Assembly: GCA_905198825.1 (NCBI GenBank)
Contig: CAJKEF010000005.1
Location: 1-22,865, forward strand
Length of the DNA stretch: 22,865 bases
From: an uncultured Collinsella sp.
GTDB taxonomy: Bacteria > Actinomycetota > Coriobacteriia > Coriobacteriales > Coriobacteriaceae
Direction: 5' to 3'
The first letter of the stretch is position 1; every line of letters starts with the position of its first letter. The notes under the pieces were generated by a model. The model did not search any database. It had not been told where the DNA came from and saw only the letters and a list, made by a program, of their open reading frames with translations. The translations under genes and the position numbers were made by a program. Shown here piece by piece: positions 1-7,944 of the stretch.

Positions 1-275
1 CTACGCCCGCGTTCGCAGCTGCTGCGCCCGCTGACGCCGCGAACGAACTCGCGCCTGCCGCAGACGCCTATCTCCGCGCGCTGCTCGAGCACAACGCAGT
101 ACAGGCGACATCGGCAGTGGCGCACTCGGACCAGAGCGAGGACATGCTCGTCGATAGCATCAACGAGGCGCTCTTTGACCTGGTGGGCGACACCGTTATT
201 GAATTTGGCTCAGCAGGACCGCAGATTATCGAGGACTACGAAGCAGACGTGAGAGGATACCTAGACCATGAGTGA
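1..275 (+). CDS. C-terminal end of a TerB-C-type protein (partial)
   Basis: Open from the window edge in the frame starting at base 3, ending at TGA 273-275; about 90 residues are visible. An Ala/Pro-rich linker is followed by a compact acidic tail containing SINEALFDLVGDTVIEFG and then IIEDYEADVRGYL. I recognise this tail as the end of the TerB-C domain, found at the C-terminus of large proteins that also carry a TerB or TerB-N domain. Published comparative genomics of tellurium-resistance-type systems links such proteins with an ATPase and a superfamily 2 helicase, the order seen here. The stop overlaps the ATG of the next gene by a few bases, so the two are probably translationally coupled. 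The rest of the protein lies outside the window. The role (sensor or scaffold of the module) is inferred. Confidence 0.7.
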   Translation, partial: TPAFAAAAPADAANELAPAADAYLRALLEHNAVQATSAVAHSDQSEDMLVDSINEALFDLVGDTVIEFGSAGPQIIEDYEADVRGYLDHE

Positions 276-1572
276 TACCGCATCCGCAGCACCCCGCGTG
301 CCCAAGCGCGTCGCCGCCGTCATTCTCAACTCGCTCAAGGGCGGCGTGGTCCCGCGCATCGGCCTTCCCTATATCACCGTGGGGCGCGAGGTCGAGATCC
401 GTGCTCTGCTCACCGACCTGAGCCTCATCGCCGATGGCGGCGCAAGCTTCCGTTTCCTAGTCGGTCGCTACGGCGCCGGCAAGAGCTTTTTGCTCCAGAC
501 CATCCGCACGCACGCCATGGGCGAGGGATTCGTCGTGGCCGATGCCGACCTATCCCCTGAGCGCCGTCTGCAGGGCGGCCAGGGACAGGGCCTTGCCACC
601 TACCGTGAGCTCATCCGCAACATATCGACCAAGACGCGCCCCGAGGGCGGTGCGCTCAACCTTATCCTGGATCGCTGGGTCGCCTCGTGTGCCGATGCCG
701 ACGAGTCTGCCGTCAATGCCCAACTGGCCCCACTCGAGGAAATGGTCCACGGCTTCGACTTCGCCCGCATGCTCCGCCGCTACCGCGCGGCCGTATCCGA
801 GGGCGACGAAGAAGCTATGAGCCGCGTGACCAAATGGATTCGCGGCGAGTACCGCACCAAGAGTGAGGCACGCGCCGAGTTGGGCTCCTCGACCATCATC
901 AGCGATGACGACTGGTACGACTACGTTAAGCTCATTGCGCGCTTTTTGGTCTGCAGCGGCTACAAGGGCATGCTGGTGCTCATCGACGAGCTCGTGAATC
1001 TGTATAAGATTCCCAACGCCATCACGCGCCAATACAACTACGAGAAGATCCTGACCATGTACAACGACACGCTCCAGGGCAAGGCGCAGTACCTGGGCAT
1101 GATCATGGGCGGCACGCCAACCTCCATCGAAGACCGCCGCCGTGGCGTGTTCTCCTACGAGGCCCTGCGAAGTCGACTCGCTCAGGGCCGCTTTGCACGC
1201 GAGGACCTTAAGGACATGCTCGCGCCCATCATCCGTCTGCAGCCACTCACCTATGAGGAGCTGCTGGTGCTCATCGAAAAACTCATGCAGATCCATGCTG
1301 GCTACTTTGGCTGGACGCCCACGCTTACCGAAAACGACTTGGTGGACTTTCTCAAGATTGAGTTTGGCCGCGTGGGAGCCGATACGCACTTGACGCCGCG
1401 TGAGGTCATCCGTGACTTTATCGAGCTGCTCGATATCCTGTGTCAGAACCCCGATGCAAATGTGGCCGAGCTGCTGCAAAGCGTCGGCGGCGACGCGCTG
1501 GCACCGGCAGCCGCAACAGGCGACACCGGCACCGCAGACGGCGACCGCAACTTCGCCGAATTCACCATCTAA
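268..1572 (+). CDS. BREX BrxD-like P-loop ATPase (DUF2791)
   Basis: 434 residues. The Walker A motif is GRYGAGKS at residues 66-73. The Walker B motif is LVLIDE, with acidic residues at about 240-241. A helical C-terminal part (about 310-400) follows, and the last ~30 residues are Ala/Gly/Asp-rich. The layout and length fit the DUF2791 family, which includes BrxD of type 2 and 3 BREX anti-phage systems, where it accompanies the helicase BrxHI. Here too the next gene is a large helicase. The start at 268 overlaps the upstream stop, with AGAGGA (252-257) as a plausible ribosome site. None of the other BREX hallmark genes (PglX methylase, PglZ, BrxC/PglY) is in the window. I therefore call it BrxD-like within a TerB/ATPase/helicase module rather than BREX itself. 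The likely role is ATP-driven DNA handling, which is an inference. Confidence 0.85.
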   Translation: MSDTASAAPRVPKRVAAVILNSLKGGVVPRIGLPYITVGREVEIRALLTDLSLIADGGASFRFLVGRYGAGKSFLLQTIRTHAMGEGFVVADADLSPERRLQGGQGQGLATYRELIRNISTKTRPEGGALNLILDRWVASCADADESAVNAQLAPLEEMVHGFDFARMLRRYRAAVSEGDEEAMSRVTKWIRGEYRTKSEARAELGSSTIISDDDWYDYVKLIARFLVCSGYKGMLVLIDELVNLYKIPNAITRQYNYEKILTMYNDTLQGKAQYLGMIMGGTPTSIEDRRRGVFSYEALRSRLAQGRFAREDLKDMLAPIIRLQPLTYEELLVLIEKLMQIHAGYFGWTPTLTENDLVDFLKIEFGRVGADTHLTPREVIRDFIELLDILCQNPDANVAELLQSVGGDALAPAAATGDTGTADGDRNFAEFTI

Positions 1573-1573
1573 C

Positions 1574-1604
1574 CTGCCAAAAAGGGACAGGTCTATTTTG
1601 GCAG
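1574..1604. repeat. REP-like palindrome, GGGACAGG core (copy 1)
   Basis: Perfect 9-bp arms CTGCCAAAA (1574-1582) and TTTTGGCAG (1596-1604) flank a 13-base spacer containing GGGACAGG. It begins two bases after the ATPase stop, inside the operon. The same core, on the opposite strand and with different arms, occurs at 15681-15713 and 16509-16545. A second small inverted pair, GCAATG/CATTGC (1631-1650), follows before the helicase ribosome site. The palindrome could act as a weak RNA hairpin that tunes helicase expression or transcript stability. Confidence 0.6.
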
Positions 1605-1688
1605 CTTTTATCTGCACAAACGTTGAGACAGCAATGCAGCAAACCATTGCCAACCGCATTGAGAGGTTCGTATTTGAGAGGAGGTCCC

Positions 1689-4133
1689 GTGAACGCCTTT
1701 GACCGATATGCTCCGTTTATCCAAGACTTCATCTACTCCCACGATTGGGAGAGCCTACGCTCTATCCAGGTTGCAGCAGCTGATGCCATCTTTAACACGC
1801 AAGACAATGTGCTCCTGACGGCATCCACGGCTTCCGGCAAAACCGAGGCAGCCTTCTTTCCCATCCTGACCGAGTTTTGGGAGAACCCGCCCGCAAGCGT
1901 GGGCGCCCTCTACATCGGCCCGCTCAAGGCGCTCATCAACGACCAATTCGTCCGCCTCAACGACCTCTGTGAAGAGGCCGATATCCCCGTCTGGCACTGG
2001 CATGGCGATGTCTCGCAGTCGCACAAGGCTAAGCTCATCAAAAAACCGAGCGGCATCTTGCAGATAACCCCCGAGTCACTCGAAGCGCTCCTGATCCATA
2101 AGCATATGGCGATCCCGCGCATGTTTTGCGACCTGCGCTACGTGGTCATCGATGAGGTCCACTCGCTCATGCGCGGCGACCGCGGCGGGCAGACGCTCTG
2201 CCTTATCGAGCGGCTCTCGCGCATGGCCGGCGTGCAGCCTCGACGCATCGGCCTTTCTGCCACCATCGGCGACCCCGAGCGCACGGGCGCTTTTCTCTCA
2301 CAGGGAACGGGGCGCGACTGCGTTATCCCCCGCTTTGAAGAACCGCCCCGCGTGTGGCGCATCTCCATGGAGCACTTCTACAACTCGGGTCCCCAGGCGC
2401 AGCAGCGAGGATTCGAGAGCTCGGGTCCTCAAGAGGCCGAAGTGCTCGCATGCGCGCGCATCGAGCCGGCGGCATCCGCGGCACTGCCCGCCGGCGCCCA
2501 AGACATGCGTCACAGCGGACAGCTCACACAAGAGGAGCGCCGTCAACGTCGTGAGCGGGCACGGGAAAAGCCCGCTCCCAAGGACCGCCAAACTTCCTCG
2601 GCCCCCGAGGGCGAAGTCGACATCCCACGAGCGACCGAGCAGGCGCTTCTCAACCCCACCGACACGGCGCCCGACAACGCCGACCCCGGCATGGGCTATA
2701 TCTTTGAGCACACGCGCGGCCGCAAGTGCCTGGTCTTTGCTAACTCGCGCGAAGAGGCAGAGGCCGTATGCTCCATGCTGCGCAGCTACTGTGAAAACCG
2801 GCACGAGCCCGACCGCTTTCTCATCCACCACGGCAATCTTTCGGCATCGCTGCGCGAGACGGCAGAAGAGCTCATGCGCGACGAGGAACAGGCACAAACG
2901 ACCGTCACCACCTCTACGCTGGAGCTCGGTATCGATATCGGTCGCTTGGAGCGTGCCTTCCAGATCGACGCGCCGTTTACCGTCAGCTCCTTTTTGCAGC
3001 GAATGGGCCGCACGGGACGCCGCGATCTTCCGCCCGAGATGTGGTTTGTCATGCGCGAGGAAGAGCCCGAGCCGCGCACGATGATGCCCGAGACCATTCC
3101 GTGGAAGCTCCTGCAGGGCATCGCGCTCGTACAACTCTATCGCGAGGAAAAGTGGGTCGAGCCGCCCGAGCTCGATCGACTCCCCTACAGCCTGCTCTAC
3201 CACCAGACTATGTCGACGCTTGCCAGCACCGGCGAGCTCACGCCGGCAGAACTTGCCCAGCGCGTGCTCACACTCAGCTATTTCCATCGCATCTCGGCCG
3301 ATGACTATCGCGTACTGCTGCGTCACCTCATTAAGATCGACCACATCCAGGTCACCGAGAGCGGCGGGCTCATCGTGGGCCTCGCGGGCGAGCGCATCAT
3401 CAACAACTTTAAGTTCTACGCCGTGTTCCAGGAAAACGAGGAGTTCACCGTTCGTAGCGAGTCGGCCGAATTGGGCACGATCGTCAACCCGCCACCGCCC
3501 GGTGAACGCATCGCCATCGCCGGACACTGCTGGATTGTCGAGGAAGTGGACTGGAAGCGCCACACCGTCTTTGCCACGCAGGTCAAGGGCCGGGTGCCGG
3601 CCTACTTTGGCGACTGCCCCGGTGACATCAATACACACGTACTCGAGCGCATGCGCAAGGCTCTCAACGAGCACGCGGCGTATCCGTACCTTATGGGTAA
3701 CGCACGAGCCCGTTTGGCGCAGGCTCGCCATACGACCGAGATTTCGGGTGCGGGAACTAAACCGCTCATTAACCTGGGCGGCGACACCTGGGTGCTCTTC
3801 CCCTGGCTGGGCAGTTACGCCTTTTTGGCACTCGAGCGCATGCTCAAGATTAAATGCGCCGCGGAGCTTGGCCTTCGCGGGCTCGATTCGTCGCGTCCAT
3901 ACTTTATGCAGTTCAAGATGAAGGCCGACGAGGAGACGTTCTTTGAGGTGCTCGCCGCCGAGGCCGAGAAGGACTTTGATCCCATCGAGCTCGTCTATCC
4001 CGGCGAGGTGCCTTATTTTGATCGCTACGACGAGTACGTTCCCGAGGAGCTCGTGCGCAAGGGCTTTGCCGAAGGCGTGCTCGACATAGAGGGCATGAAG
4101 CAGCGCGTCCGCAGCTGGCGCGACCACGCCTAA
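1689..4133 (+). CDS. Lhr-like superfamily 2 DEVH-box helicase of the TerB/ATPase module
   Basis: 814 residues from a GTG start. The frame is open further upstream, to 1440, but that would overlap the ATPase gene. A strong AGGAGG-type ribosome site (about 1679-1685) supports GTG 1689. Motif I is TASGKT (47-52), motif II is DEVH (155-158), motif III is SAT (190-192) and motif VI is QRMGRTGR (437-444). Between the two RecA lobes, about residues 220-335, lies a charged, low-complexity stretch rich in Arg, Ala, Pro and Glu, unlike a compact helicase core. The order of motifs and the large C-terminal half match Lhr-type or BrxHI-type helicases. It should act on DNA, or an RNA-DNA hybrid, with the neighbouring ATPase. 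The partnership is inferred from gene order and from known ATPase/helicase pairs. It ends 26 bp before a convergent gene. Confidence 0.85.
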   Translation: MNAFDRYAPFIQDFIYSHDWESLRSIQVAAADAIFNTQDNVLLTASTASGKTEAAFFPILTEFWENPPASVGALYIGPLKALINDQFVRLNDLCEEADIPVWHWHGDVSQSHKAKLIKKPSGILQITPESLEALLIHKHMAIPRMFCDLRYVVIDEVHSLMRGDRGGQTLCLIERLSRMAGVQPRRIGLSATIGDPERTGAFLSQGTGRDCVIPRFEEPPRVWRISMEHFYNSGPQAQQRGFESSGPQEAEVLACARIEPAASAALPAGAQDMRHSGQLTQEERRQRRERAREKPAPKDRQTSSAPEGEVDIPRATEQALLNPTDTAPDNADPGMGYIFEHTRGRKCLVFANSREEAEAVCSMLRSYCENRHEPDRFLIHHGNLSASLRETAEELMRDEEQAQTTVTTSTLELGIDIGRLERAFQIDAPFTVSSFLQRMGRTGRRDLPPEMWFVMREEEPEPRTMMPETIPWKLLQGIALVQLYREEKWVEPPELDRLPYSLLYHQTMSTLASTGELTPAELAQRVLTLSYFHRISADDYRVLLRHLIKIDHIQVTESGGLIVGLAGERIINNFKFYAVFQENEEFTVRSESAELGTIVNPPPPGERIAIAGHCWIVEEVDWKRHTVFATQVKGRVPAYFGDCPGDINTHVLERMRKALNEHAAYPYLMGNARARLAQARHTTEISGAGTKPLINLGGDTWVLFPWLGSYAFLALERMLKIKCAAELGLRGLDSSRPYFMQFKMKADEETFFEVLAAEAEKDFDPIELVYPGEVPYFDRYDEYVPEELVRKGFAEGVLDIEGMKQRVRSWRDHA

Positions 4134-4159
4134 GACCAGTCTTTTTGGGACGGGGAGAC

Positions 4160-5038
4160 TTACTTGTCGTGAAGGACGGTGCCGAGGAAGTCGGTGTCGA
4201 AGGGCACGGCTTCGGCAAAGGCGTAGTCGCCGTCGCTGGCGATGAGCAGATAATTCTCCTCGCCGCCGAACTCCGCATCGCCGCAAGGCACTACCCAAGC
4301 GTGGGCGAATACCTCGAGTGCCGTGGCGGCGCAATCGCGCAGGAACGTCACGTCGCTCCCCCTGTTCGCACTCACGATATTGGCCACGTAGATACCCCCG
4401 GGGTTCAGGCTGCCCCGCACCAGGCGCAGCGCCTCAACGGTCGCCAGCCCGCGCACGGGCTCGGCGCCGCCAAAGCAATCGCTCACGACCACGTCGTAGC
4501 GACGATGGCCCACGCTCGTCACACCCAAATACGAGCGAGCCTCAGCGGTTATTACCCGCAGGCGATCGCCCGCCGCGCGCTCCAGCTCGTCTAGGTAGAA
4601 CCAGCGGCGCGCCAGGCGCGTAATCTCGGCATCGTACTCAATGACGTCCATGCGCAAGCTCTCGTGCGACATCAGCGCGAACTTGGGATAGGCAAACCCA
4701 CCGCCGCCCAGCATAAGCATACGGTCGATGCCGTGACCATAAGCGTCGCGCATCGCATCCTCGGACTCAAACACGTCGTCAAACGCACGATAGTACGCAA
4801 AGACGGGCTCCGCCCAACGCTCGCCAATGTAGCTTGCGCTTTGGTAGACGCCGCCTTGCACCAACACGCGAATCTCATCGCCGCCCTCATCGTGCACGCG
4901 TTTCACACGCGCCAACCCATTGCGGGTTCGCGCAACCTGCAGACAGGCAGCACGAACAGCGACAGCGGCCGCACCAAGCGCCGCGGCTCCCAGAGCAACG
5001 CCGGCAACGACACCAGCAGAAACACTCGGCTTGTTCAT
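4160..5038 (-). CDS. Spermidine-synthase-fold methyltransferase-like protein
   Basis: 292 residues. The N-terminus has an Ala/Gly/Val-rich hydrophobic stretch (about 9-30) that looks like a membrane anchor or uncleaved signal. A Rossmann domain follows, with a glycine motif LMLGGGGFAYP (about 108-118), an acidic strand end VIEYD (132-136) and VVVSDCFGG (about 183-191). These are the expected S-adenosyl-binding positions of the polyamine synthase family. Many bacterial proteins of this fold are not true spermidine synthases, and the sequence alone does not show the substrate. Its ATG directly follows the stop of the elp3-like gene (TAG then ATG), and its ribosome site AAGGAG lies in the end of that gene. 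Co-transcription and coupled translation are therefore likely. Confidence 0.75.
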   Translation of the reverse strand: MNKPSVSAGVVAGVALGAAALGAAAVAVRAACLQVARTRNGLARVKRVHDEGGDEIRVLVQGGVYQSASYIGERWAEPVFAYYRAFDDVFESEDAMRDAYGHGIDRMLMLGGGGFAYPKFALMSHESLRMDVIEYDAEITRLARRWFYLDELERAAGDRLRVITAEARSYLGVTSVGHRRYDVVVSDCFGGAEPVRGLATVEALRLVRGSLNPGGIYVANIVSANRGSDVTFLRDCAATALEVFAHAWVVPCGDAEFGGEENYLLIASDGDYAFAEAVPFDTDFLGTVLHDK

Positions 5039-6946
5039 CTAGAGCTCCTTTTGCAGATAAAGGCCATGGTCATAAAATCCAAGATGGCGATAGTACTCGC
5101 GTGTGCCAATCGCGCTAATCACGTTGATGCGCGCATAGCCCGCATCCCGGGCGATCTCGCATGCATGCTCTACGAGCAAACGCCCCAATCCATGGTGCTG
5201 GGCCGCCTGGCCTTGATCCCCCACGCGCGCCGCCATGCCATACACGTGCACCTCGCGAATCATCGCCTCGTCCGGCGTCGTCGGCAACTCGTCCGCATGC
5301 GCGGCAACAAAAGTACGATCGGGCAGCGACAGGCGCAAAAAGCCCACGATCTTGCCCTGCGGCGTCACCCACTGCAAAAAGCGCTCGTGCGTCACCGGCG
5401 TCTCGTACGCCACCTCCTCGTCAAGGGTCAGCTCATCCAGGTCGGCACCCGCCGTGCTGATCTCGCGATAGCGGATCTCGCGCACCGTCGCGCCTTCCCC
5501 ACGAGCCGCCAGGCGGTTCTCAACGAGCTGACGCAGGTTGGGCTTCTTGTTGCCCACCATGATGTCGTCGGAGCTAAAGTCGCGGATCATGCGACTGATA
5601 CGGCAGAACGCCGGCGTCACCACGATGTCGTCGGCCAACACATCGAGCAGCTCTTCCTCGGTATAGGGGCGCCACTCGCCGCGCTCATAGCGGCCCACCA
5701 GACGCGAGCCCTCGATGAGCGCGCACGGGTAGACCTTGACCTCGTCGGGCATAAAGGCCCCTTCGGTCATAAAGCGCTCGTAATCGCGCTTGTCCCCCTC
5801 GGGCGTGGCGCCCAGCAGGTTAAGCATAAAATGCGCATGGATCTTAAAGCCAAACAATCGTGCAAGCGAAAACGCCTGCTCGATCTGAGCCACCGTAATA
5901 CGGCGCTCGTTGATATCGAGCAGGTGCTGGTCGAGGCTCTGGATACCCATCTGAATCTTGGTGCAGCCCAGGCGGCGGATGAGCGTGAGGGCCTGCGGCG
6001 TTACGGCATCGGGGCGCGTCTCGATAACGAGCCCCACCACACGATGCTTCGCCGTCTCGTTGATGCGCTGCTGGCGCTCGAGCTCTTCCATCGTTGTCGT
6101 TTGCCACTCGGCAACCTCGCCCCACGGCGTACCAGGGCCGTACAGACGACGCACCGCGCGGTTATAGCCGCCCACGGCAGCATCCACACGCCCCTGCTCG
6201 TCGGTAACACCGCTCGCAAGCTCGGCCTCGTCGGTCGCAATACCGACGGCCCGATAGCGTTCGCGACGCTCCGCCACCACCGGCGGCAGGGCATCGGCGG
6301 GAGCGTCATCGAGCAGGCGCCCTGCCTCGGCACGGCTGATGCCCGGACGCGCCAACATGGGGTTGGCCGCCACGCCGGCCACGGCATCGTCATTGAGCGC
6401 GCGGAAGAGCTCCGACATAAACCACATCTGATACCCTTGCGGATAGTCGCTCCAGGTACCGCCAAGCACAATGAGCTCGATCTTATCGGTCGCATGACCC
6501 ATCTGCGAAAGCGCGGTCAAACGGGCGCTCACCTGCAGATATGGATCGAAGCAGTTTTGCTCTGCACGGGCACACGCCGGCTCGGCATGTAAATAGCTTT
6601 TGGGCATGCGCAGGTCGTTGGGGCAAAACAGGCAATCGCCCGAGCACGGCCACGGCTTGGTGATGACGGTAATGGTTGCCACGCCCGAAGCCGTGCGACG
6701 AGGCTTCATACGCAACACCTGCAGCAGTTGACGCTCCAGATCGGAATCGACATTCCACCCAGCCCAACGTGCCGGCTCCTCGCGCTTCACCCGCTGGTAA
6801 AACGGCAGCAAGCGGCGCTTGGCCAAATCGCGTTTGTCGGCACCCTCACGGCGCGCCTCGGCATGTATCAGTTTGACGAGCGCTTTGTCGTCCACAGTCT
6901 CGCCGCGACGCAGAGCCTCGAGTATGTTCAAGATAATCTGTTCCAT
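5039..6946 (-). CDS. elp3: Elp3-like tRNA U34 carboxymethyl-type radical SAM/acetyltransferase
   Basis: 635 residues. An N-terminal helical part leads into a radical SAM domain whose iron-sulfur ligands are C101, C105 and C108 in CSGDCLFCPNDLRMPKSY. The TIM-barrel continues with VIETRPDAV and KIQMGIQSLD. The last ~150 residues form a GNAT acetyltransferase domain ending in YYRHLGFYDHGLYLQKEL. This two-domain layout is that of Elp3, which makes the 5-carboxymethyl-type modification on wobble uridine using acetyl-CoA and SAM. The cluster spacing is CX3CX2C, as in a bacterial subgroup; eukaryotic Elp3 has a longer first spacing. No other Elongator subunit is nearby, so it probably works alone. 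The start at ATG 6946 has only a modest GGGGA ribosome site. It is followed without a gap by the spermidine-synthase-like gene. Confidence 0.9.
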   Translation of the reverse strand: MEQIILNILEALRRGETVDDKALVKLIHAEARREGADKRDLAKRRLLPFYQRVKREEPARWAGWNVDSDLERQLLQVLRMKPRRTASGVATITVITKPWPCSGDCLFCPNDLRMPKSYLHAEPACARAEQNCFDPYLQVSARLTALSQMGHATDKIELIVLGGTWSDYPQGYQMWFMSELFRALNDDAVAGVAANPMLARPGISRAEAGRLLDDAPADALPPVVAERRERYRAVGIATDEAELASGVTDEQGRVDAAVGGYNRAVRRLYGPGTPWGEVAEWQTTTMEELERQQRINETAKHRVVGLVIETRPDAVTPQALTLIRRLGCTKIQMGIQSLDQHLLDINERRITVAQIEQAFSLARLFGFKIHAHFMLNLLGATPEGDKRDYERFMTEGAFMPDEVKVYPCALIEGSRLVGRYERGEWRPYTEEELLDVLADDIVVTPAFCRISRMIRDFSSDDIMVGNKKPNLRQLVENRLAARGEGATVREIRYREISTAGADLDELTLDEEVAYETPVTHERFLQWVTPQGKIVGFLRLSLPDRTFVAAHADELPTTPDEAMIREVHVYGMAARVGDQGQAAQHHGLGRLLVEHACEIARDAGYARINVISAIGTREYYRHLGFYDHGLYLQKEL

Positions 6947-6957
6947 GTCCCCATTGT

Positions 6958-6996
6958 AAAGGCAAAGGCGCCGAAGCCGACCACGGCCCCGGCGCC
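6958..6996 (-). terminator. Rho-independent terminator of the DUF4097 gene
   Basis: Read on the minus strand, 6996-6984 pairs with 6979-6967 to give a 13-bp GC-rich stem with a TGGT loop and two G-U pairs. A T-containing stretch (TTTGCCTTT) follows. On the plus strand the two wobbles would become mismatches, so it points leftward. It sits between the DUF4097 stop and the start of elp3, which separates the two units. Confidence 0.7.
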
Positions 6997-7044
6997 TCCA
7001 TCAAAGAGCGCGACTATGGTTTATAAGTCTTCGATAGCCGTCTG

Positions 7045-7944
7045 TCACTCCGGATCAAACGACATGTCGCCCGAACCGACCTTAAAACGATACGTGGCAG
7101 ACTTATCGCCGTTATCGAATTCAAGATTCAAAATGGTCTCGCCGTCGTAGCCAAGCGGAAGGAAATCGCTCTCGAAGTCGCCGCTACCCAGGGTAAGGCT
7201 CGCCTTAAAGCCCGTCGAGTTCGGAACCGTCATCTCCACATCGCCCGAGCCCACGCTCACGTCCATCGACTTCGCGGGGGCCTGGTAGAGCTCGAACGTC
7301 ACATCGCCCGAACCGACCTTGGCATTCAGGGTGTCGGTCACGGTGCCCGCAAACTCAACGTCTCCCGAGTCCAAAGTCAGGTTGAGGTCATGGCACGCAA
7401 TGTCCGTGACCGTCAGATCGCCCGATCCTACATTCGCTGTAATGCCCACCATGTTATCGGCAACTTCGCGCGGCAGTTCGACGGTAACCGTGCGGTCAAT
7501 GGCGCGCTCGTCATCGCAATCGAACTGGCGAATTTTGAGCGTAGAGCCCTTGATTTCGGCCAGATTTTGGGTTGCCGCATCGAAGGCAACGGTCCCCGTT
7601 GCCACACGCCCGCTTTCAATTACGCGCACCGGCCCGCCGGAGACGTGTTTGATCTCGACCGTGCCCGACGTCACGTCCAAGTCAAGCGATGTGAACGCGT
7701 CGGCATCAAACGTTTCGCTCGAAAGCTGTTGAGGCCGAGCGGAATAGTTGCCGTTATCCAAGAGATCATCGTCGTCAAACATATCGTCAAAATCAGACAA
7801 ATTGCCAGATAGAATACCGGTCGTACGCACCATATCGGAATGAGCCAATAGCCGCGAAGTGCCAAAGACAAGTCCGATGATGAGCACGAACGCTCCGATG
7901 CCAACGCCCAAGCGTACCTTGGATTCATGCGAAAGCTTCATCAT
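7045..7944 (-). CDS. Membrane-anchored DUF4097 beta-repeat protein
   Basis: 299 residues. One transmembrane segment near the N-terminus (about 12-32, IGAFVLIIGLVFGTS) and an acidic linker precede an outer part built from strand repeats. These carry recurring GSGD or similar turns (VGSGDLTV, LDSGDVEF, VGSGDVTF, VGSGDVEM, LGSGDFES, VGSGDMSF), about every 20-30 residues. This is the DUF4097 (putative adhesin) pattern, predicted to be a right-handed beta solenoid outside the membrane. Its ATG overlaps the stop of the XRE regulator gene by 4 bp, so the two form one translationally coupled unit. Such pairs may respond to envelope stress, but the function is not established and I infer only that they act together. 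Confidence 0.85.
   Translation of the reverse strand: MMKLSHESKVRLGVGIGAFVLIIGLVFGTSRLLAHSDMVRTTGILSGNLSDFDDMFDDDDLLDNGNYSARPQQLSSETFDADAFTSLDLDVTSGTVEIKHVSGGPVRVIESGRVATGTVAFDAATQNLAEIKGSTLKIRQFDCDDERAIDRTVTVELPREVADNMVGITANVGSGDLTVTDIACHDLNLTLDSGDVEFAGTVTDTLNAKVGSGDVTFELYQAPAKSMDVSVGSGDVEMTVPNSTGFKASLTLGSGDFESDFLPLGYDGETILNLEFDNGDKSATYRFKVGSGDMSFDPE

Noticed and set aside
550..1659. 369-residue minus-strand frame opposite the ATPase
   Set aside because: It is antisense to Walker A and B coding sequence and has no domain.
1440..1688. N-terminal extension of the Lhr-like helicase
   Set aside because: It overlaps the ATPase gene in another frame and has Arg-rich shadow composition. GTG 1689 has a strong ribosome site.
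4131..4146. Terminator after the Lhr-like helicase (AAGA-CCAG-TCTTTTT)
   Set aside because: Only a 4-bp AT-rich stem; too weak to call.
2298..4334. 678-residue minus-strand open frame opposite the helicase
   Set aside because: It lies antisense to a helicase with all motifs intact. Long antisense frames are expected where third codon positions are GC-rich. It contains no recognisable domain and has His/Arg/Ala-biased composition.
4664..6592. 642-residue plus-strand open frame opposite elp3
   Set aside because: It is a shadow of the conserved radical SAM/GNAT gene, rich in His, Arg and Ala, without motifs.
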